DNA of 64,000 nt from CAKZLS01 sp963771545 (GTDB lineage Bacteria > Pseudomonadota > Alphaproteobacteria > Rhodospirillales > Defluviicoccaceae), in assembly GCA_963771545.1 (NCBI GenBank), contig CAVYTX010000003.1:186001-250000 (forward strand), in the 5' to 3' direction. Positions 60,310-64,000 of the stretch are shown here, in pieces. Position numbers and translations under genes: made by a program. Position 1 is the stretch's first letter. Every line of letters starts with the position of its first letter. The notes under the pieces are model-generated. The model ran no database searches, was not told the DNA's origin, and saw only the letters and a program-made list of their open reading frames with translations.

Positions 60310-61836
60310 TCAAACATCTGCGGCGTGATCGGTTTCCAGATCGCCGAATCGCGTGAACTCGCCCTCGAAGAACAGTTCGACCTTGCCTATGGGGCCGTGC
60401 CGTTGCTTGGCGATCATCACTTCGGCCTTGCTATGCGCTTCCTCGCACCGCTGCCTCCATCGGTCGTAGCGCTCCATATATTTCTCCATGGGCTCGTCGC
60501 CGCGCTGGATGGGCTCGGCGCGCTCCAAGTAGTACTGATCGCGGTAGATGAACATCACCACGTCGGCGTCCTGCTCGATGGTGCCGGACTCTCTCAGATC
60601 CGAGAGCTGCGGCCGCTTGTCCTCGCGCTGTTCGACCGCGCGCGAGAGCTGGGAAAGCGCCAGCACCGGCACGTTCAGTTCCTTCGCCAGCGCCTTCAGG
60701 CCACGGGTGATTTCCGAGATTTCCTGAACCCGGCCGTCATTGCGGGCGCCGGGCGGCGGCGCGATCAACTGCAAATAGTCGATGACGATCATGCCGAGGT
60801 TGTGCTGGCGCTTGAGCCGCCGCGCCCGGGTCCGCATGGCGCTGATGGTAAGCGCCGGCGTGTCGTCGATGAAAATGGGAAGACTCTGAAGCTCCCGGCT
60901 GGCGACCACCAATTCGCTCAGCTTCTCCTTGGCGATCATGCCCCGGCGAATCTTGTCCGAGGAGATCTTCGTCTGTTCGGAGAGTATGCGCGTGGCCAGT
61001 TGCTCGTCCGACATCTCGAGAGAGAAAAATCCGACGACGGCGCCGTCGACGACCTTGGTGGAGCCGTCCTCCTGCCGTTCGGTCCGGAAGGCCTTGGCGG
61101 CGTTGAACGCGATGTTGGTGGCCAGCGCGGTCTTGCCCATGGATGGGCGTCCGGCGAGGATGACGAGGTCCGACGAATGCAGGCCGCCGAGGCGCCCGTC
61201 CATGTCGCGGAGTCCGGTGGTGACGCCGCTCAACTCGCCCTGGCGCTTCTGGGCGTTCTCCGCCAATTGCAGGGCGTTGCTCATGCTGACGGCAAAGGCC
61301 TCGAACCCGCCTTCGTATTCGCCGCGGGTGGCCATGTCGTAAAGGCTCTGTTCGGCGATTTCGATCTGCACCGTCGCCGCTTCGTCCACGTCGCATTCGT
61401 AGGCGCGGTTGACCACGTCCTCGCCGAGACAGATCAGTTCCCGCCGGAGATAGAGATCGTGGATGAGACGCCCGTATTCGCCGGCGTTGATGATGGTGAC
61501 GGCGGATTCGGCAAGCTCCATCAGATAGGCCGGCCCGCCGACCGCGGCCAACTTGTCGTCCTGGGCGAAGTGGCTTTGCAGGGTCACCGGGTTGGCGATC
61601 TGCTGGCGTTCGATCAGCTTGGCGCAGGCCTCGAAAATCAGCCGGTGCTCGGCGATGGCGAAATGCTCGGGACGCAGGAATTCCGAAACCCGCTCGTAGG
61701 CCCGCTCATGCACGAAAATCGCGCCCAGAAGCGCCTTCTCCGCCTGGATGTTGTGGGGAGGGCGGCGAAACCCGGGAGCCGAATCGCCAAGCCCCGCGAA
61801 TTCGAAAGGTCGGTCGGTCGTGGAGGTGAATGCCAT
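60310..61836 (-). CDS. dnaB: Replicative DNA helicase DnaB
   Basis: A 508-residue hexameric helicase. The N-terminal domain contains PPHNIQAEKALLGAIF (family signature), the C-terminal RecA-like domain starts at about 200 with Walker A AGRPSMGKTALAT (228-236), GFFSLEMSDEQLA and Walker B MIVIDYLQLI. SQLSRAVEQREDKRPQLSDLRESG is the DnaB arginine-finger region. The DciA-like protein at 7.1 kb is a likely loader. Gap to rplI upstream is 270 bp without other genes. Confidence 0.96.
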   Translation of the reverse strand: MAFTSTTDRPFEFAGLGDSAPGFRRPPHNIQAEKALLGAIFVHERAYERVSEFLRPEHFAIAEHRLIFEACAKLIERQQIANPVTLQSHFAQDDKLAAVGGPAYLMELAESAVTIINAGEYGRLIHDLYLRRELICLGEDVVNRAYECDVDEAATVQIEIAEQSLYDMATRGEYEGGFEAFAVSMSNALQLAENAQKRQGELSGVTTGLRDMDGRLGGLHSSDLVILAGRPSMGKTALATNIAFNAAKAFRTERQEDGSTKVVDGAVVGFFSLEMSDEQLATRILSEQTKISSDKIRRGMIAKEKLSELVVASRELQSLPIFIDDTPALTISAMRTRARRLKRQHNLGMIVIDYLQLIAPPPGARNDGRVQEISEITRGLKALAKELNVPVLALSQLSRAVEQREDKRPQLSDLRESGTIEQDADVVMFIYRDQYYLERAEPIQRGDEPMEKYMERYDRWRQRCEEAHSKAEVMIAKQRHGPIGKVELFFEGEFTRFGDLETDHAADV

Positions 61837-62106
61837 GACGTATACAATACGCGATGGCGATCGGGCCGCGTATCGGGAAATCAGAAAACAGCGGGGACTG
61901 TTTCCACCGTTGCCGTTTCGCTGTGAGTTAGGGGAGCACTTTGGGGATAAAACTGTGGATAACCAATGGGCTAAACGATCCGCGGAAACGGCCCAGCAAT
62001 TCGCGGATTATGCCAATGATCGATGCGGGGACCGGCGAACGAACCAAGGGCGCGGCCCGCTGCCCGGCCGCGCACCCGAATCGTCATTCGTCAACTGGCG
62101 TCGGCC

Positions 62107-62748
62107 TCATTCCGAAGGCGGGGCCGCCTCCTTTTTCGGCGAGGGCTCTTCATCCTCCACCGTGAGCTCCTCGATCGCGTCGTCCACGACCTCTTCTTCG
62201 AACACGGCGTGGGCCTGTTCTTCGATCTCGGGCGCCGGCGCTTCCTCCTCTTCGTCGTAGCGGTCGACCGCGCGTCCCGTCCGGGCCTGGGTTTCGGCTT
62301 CATCGAGCGAGCGGGCGACGTTCACGTTCACCTGGATCGTCACCTCGGGATGGAGATTGACGGCGACGGCATGCATGCCAAGCGCCTTGATAGGGGCGCT
62401 CAGCCAGACCTGCTGGCGGCGGATGGTCGCTCCAGCCTCGGTCACCGCCTCGGCGATGTCCCGGGCGTTGACCGAACCGTAAAGCTGGCCGCTTTCTCCG
62501 GCCTGGCGGAGGAGCACGACCCTCAGGCCGTCGAGCGGCTGGGCGACCTTCTCGGCCTCGGCCTTGCGTTCCAAGTTGCCGGCCTCGAGTTGCGCGCGCT
62601 GGCTTTCGAACCGCTTGCGGTTGTCGTCGGTCGCCCGCACGGCCTTGGTCTGCGGTAAAAGATAGTTGCGGGCGTAGCCGGTCTTGACGTTAACCACTTC
62701 ACCCATTTGGCCGAGCTTTTCGACACGTTCCAAAAGAATAACTTCCAT
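62107..62748 (-). CDS. rplI: 50S ribosomal protein L9 with acidic C-terminal extension
   Basis: A 213-residue L9, longer than the usual 148-150. The N-terminal domain is normal: MEVILLERVEKLGQMGEVVN, then VKTGYARNYLLPQTKAVRAT; a long helix (ERKAEAEKVAQPLDG) leads to the C-domain (GQLYGSVNARDIAEAV). After RSLDEAE (about 160) comes a 60-residue tail rich in Glu (VDRYDEEEEAPAPEIEEQ..). The start at the second of two ATGs (62748) has AGGAG 6 nt upstream. Its start shares one base with the stop of the DUF2232 gene. Similar tails occur in other Rhodospirillales L9 proteins, as far as I recall. Confidence 0.95.
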   Translation of the reverse strand: MEVILLERVEKLGQMGEVVNVKTGYARNYLLPQTKAVRATDDNRKRFESQRAQLEAGNLERKAEAEKVAQPLDGLRVVLLRQAGESGQLYGSVNARDIAEAVTEAGATIRRQQVWLSAPIKALGMHAVAVNLHPEVTIQVNVNVARSLDEAETQARTGRAVDRYDEEEEAPAPEIEEQAHAVFEEEVVDDAIEELTVEDEEPSPKKEAAPPSE

Positions 62749-63692
62749 CATTCACTCCTTTGCGGGGGCCCGGCCTTCGCAAGACGCGAGCGGATGCCCA
62801 CCCATTGTTCGATGATGCCCAATCCCGCCACGGCCACGCCGACGAACAGCAGAAAAAGCACCAGCGCGACGTAAAACGCCGCCAGCACAAGTCCTCGTGC
62901 CGGAAGCGGCCGGCTCAGGATATGGACCACCGCCAAACCCAGAAAAAAGAATGGGGCGGCAAAAATCATCACAAGATTGCGCGCCACGTATTCCACGTCG
63001 CCGGAGCCGAACACGGCGACCGCCGCGGCCCCAACCAGCAACCACGACATCCAGTCCGGAAGGGTCAGATCCGACCACCGCGGGGTCGGCCTGAGAGCCC
63101 ACCCGCGCCGCGCGAGGAGCCCCTGCCCCAGAACGCCATTGACCGTCATCATCAACAGCCAGGTAACCGCGGTCATGCCGACGAACATGGGCGCCAGATA
63201 CGAGACAAAGATCTGGCGATTGGCATCGCCAAGGGTAGGCGCGGCCATCGACAGGGCCGTCTCCAGAAGGGTCTTTACCGTTTCCTCGATACCCGCCTCG
63301 CCGCGCCCCGCGAACACGGTCGCGACCGCGATGGCCGCGCCGACGACGGTGAGACCGCACAATACCGAGCCCACCGGATACCACCCGGTGGCCGGCTTGC
63401 CCTGACCAGCCGCCCGGGTCAGGGCCTGGCGAACCAATAGCCAGGACGGAAACGCGTGCATGCCGCCATACACCCCGGCCGAGGTGATCCCGCCGAGCAG
63501 CCCCACCCCCGCCATGCCGGTCACCGCCGCGACCAGGGCCGCGGCCGGGCCGAGACTCAGGCCGACCATCAGCACGGGCAGCGGGGCCAGATAGGCCAGC
63601 AGAAACCCGCCCGGCGAACCGAACAGTCCGGCCATCGACGCGGCGGCGCTGAGGCCCCCTCCGCCGATGGCGATGAGCGCGGTTTTCTTCAT
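62748..63692 (-). CDS. DUF2232 family integral membrane protein
   Basis: A 314-residue protein with about eight membrane helices (AAASMAGLFGSPGGFLLAYLA, GMAGVGLLGGITSAGVYGG, VGAAIAVATVFAGRG, FVGMTAVTWLLMMTVNG, SWLLVGAAAVAVFGSGD, LVLAAFYVALVLFLLFVGVA). The glycine-rich start and the LAPLPVLMVGLSLGPAAAL stretch fit the DUF2232 family, found between rpsR and rplI in many alphaproteobacteria. Starts ATG 63692 (MKKTALIAIGGGG). Function unknown. Confidence 0.85.
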   Translation of the reverse strand: MKKTALIAIGGGGLSAAASMAGLFGSPGGFLLAYLAPLPVLMVGLSLGPAAALVAAVTGMAGVGLLGGITSAGVYGGMHAFPSWLLVRQALTRAAGQGKPATGWYPVGSVLCGLTVVGAAIAVATVFAGRGEAGIEETVKTLLETALSMAAPTLGDANRQIFVSYLAPMFVGMTAVTWLLMMTVNGVLGQGLLARRGWALRPTPRWSDLTLPDWMSWLLVGAAAVAVFGSGDVEYVARNLVMIFAAPFFFLGLAVVHILSRPLPARGLVLAAFYVALVLFLLFVGVAVAGLGIIEQWVGIRSRLAKAGPPQRSE

Positions 63693-63785
63693 GGGGCAAT
63701 TCCAGGTTCCGCGGCGCCGTTTGCCGCGTCACCCATGAGGGGAGCCATGGACGTCGATACCTTGCCCGCGGTTACACCGCCTTGC

Positions 63786-64000
63786 TCACTTGACGATGTA
63801 TGGAAGCAAGGCAAGGAAACGGGCCCGCTTGATGGCCTTGGCCAGTTCCCGCTGTTTCTTCGCGGACACCGCGGTGATCCGGCTGGGCACGATCTTGCCG
63901 CGCTCCGAAATGAACCGCTGCAGCAGCTTGATGTCCTTATAGTCGATCTTCGGCGCGTTGGGGCCGGAAAACGGGCAAGTCTTGCGACGCCGGAAGAAGG
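63786..64000 (-). CDS. rpsR: 30S ribosomal protein S18, N-terminus outside the window
   Basis: The last 71 codons are present: FFRRRKTCPFSGPNAPKIDY then KDIKLLQRFISERGKIVPSR and ITAVSAKKQRELAKAIKRAR, ending FLALLPYIVK. This is the conserved S18 body that binds S6 on the 30S platform. Only a few N-terminal residues are missing. It heads the rpsR-DUF2232-rplI block; rpsF would be expected just beyond the edge. Confidence 0.97.
   Translation of the reverse strand, partial: FFRRRKTCPFSGPNAPKIDYKDIKLLQRFISERGKIVPSRITAVSAKKQRELAKAIKRARFLALLPYIVK

Overview
The window is GC-rich, densely coded chromosomal DNA from an alphaproteobacterium, most likely of the Rhodospirillales type. Three things point there: the separate F0 operon atpI-atpB-atpE-atpF'-atpF with a duplicated b/b' stalk, the rpsR-DUF2232-rplI-dnaB-alr block running on into mlaE/mlaF, radA, cvpA and purF, and the many TRAP-type solute receptors. 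The assignment rests on gene order and protein resemblance only; no search was run.

Layout. 1-9.4 kb is core: the end of ligA, the F0 ATP synthase operon, smc, a DsbA-like thioredoxin, a DciA-like protein divergent from mutY, and apt. 9.5-14.6 kb holds a class III aminotransferase, a TAXI-type TRAP receptor, a 26-bp tandem repeat array, a cytochrome c, a membrane-anchored DctP-type TRAP receptor and a ChaC-like protein; no TRAP permease is nearby. 15.0-21.8 kb is a compact diffusible-signal-factor (DSF) type quorum-sensing locus: an RpfC-like hybrid sensor kinase, an RpfF-like DSF synthase with both catalytic glutamates, and a REC-PAS-PAS-GGDEF-EAL regulator where xanthomonads have the HD-GYP protein RpfG.

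21.7-38.7 kb is an accessory zone in visible decay. It contains an mscS with an in-frame amber codon, a frameshifted SEC-C/HEAT protein, an arylsulfatase broken by a small deletion and by an IS30-family element that is itself frameshifted, a head-to-head junction of two gene fragments, and a carbohydrate porin with an internal loss. Intact genes are mixed in (aqpZ, an HdeD-like protein, an AI-2E family exporter, a sugar-porter MFS), together with several dispersed palindromic repeats.

38.7-64 kb is core again: tRNA-Pro(CGG), a long-chain polyprenyl diphosphate synthase, a TrmN6-like methyltransferase, an S49 peptidase, a 279-bp nested-palindrome element, glyQ-glyS, ppdK, a DASS/RCK_C transporter, a HIT protein coupled to a secreted gluzincin-like metalloprotease, a LysE-type exporter, and a long leftward operon from rpsR to a carboxymuconolactone decarboxylase-like protein. 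purF in that operon carries a +1 frameshift. Because purF is needed for purine synthesis, some of the single-base lesions in this window may be sequence errors rather than true pseudogenes.
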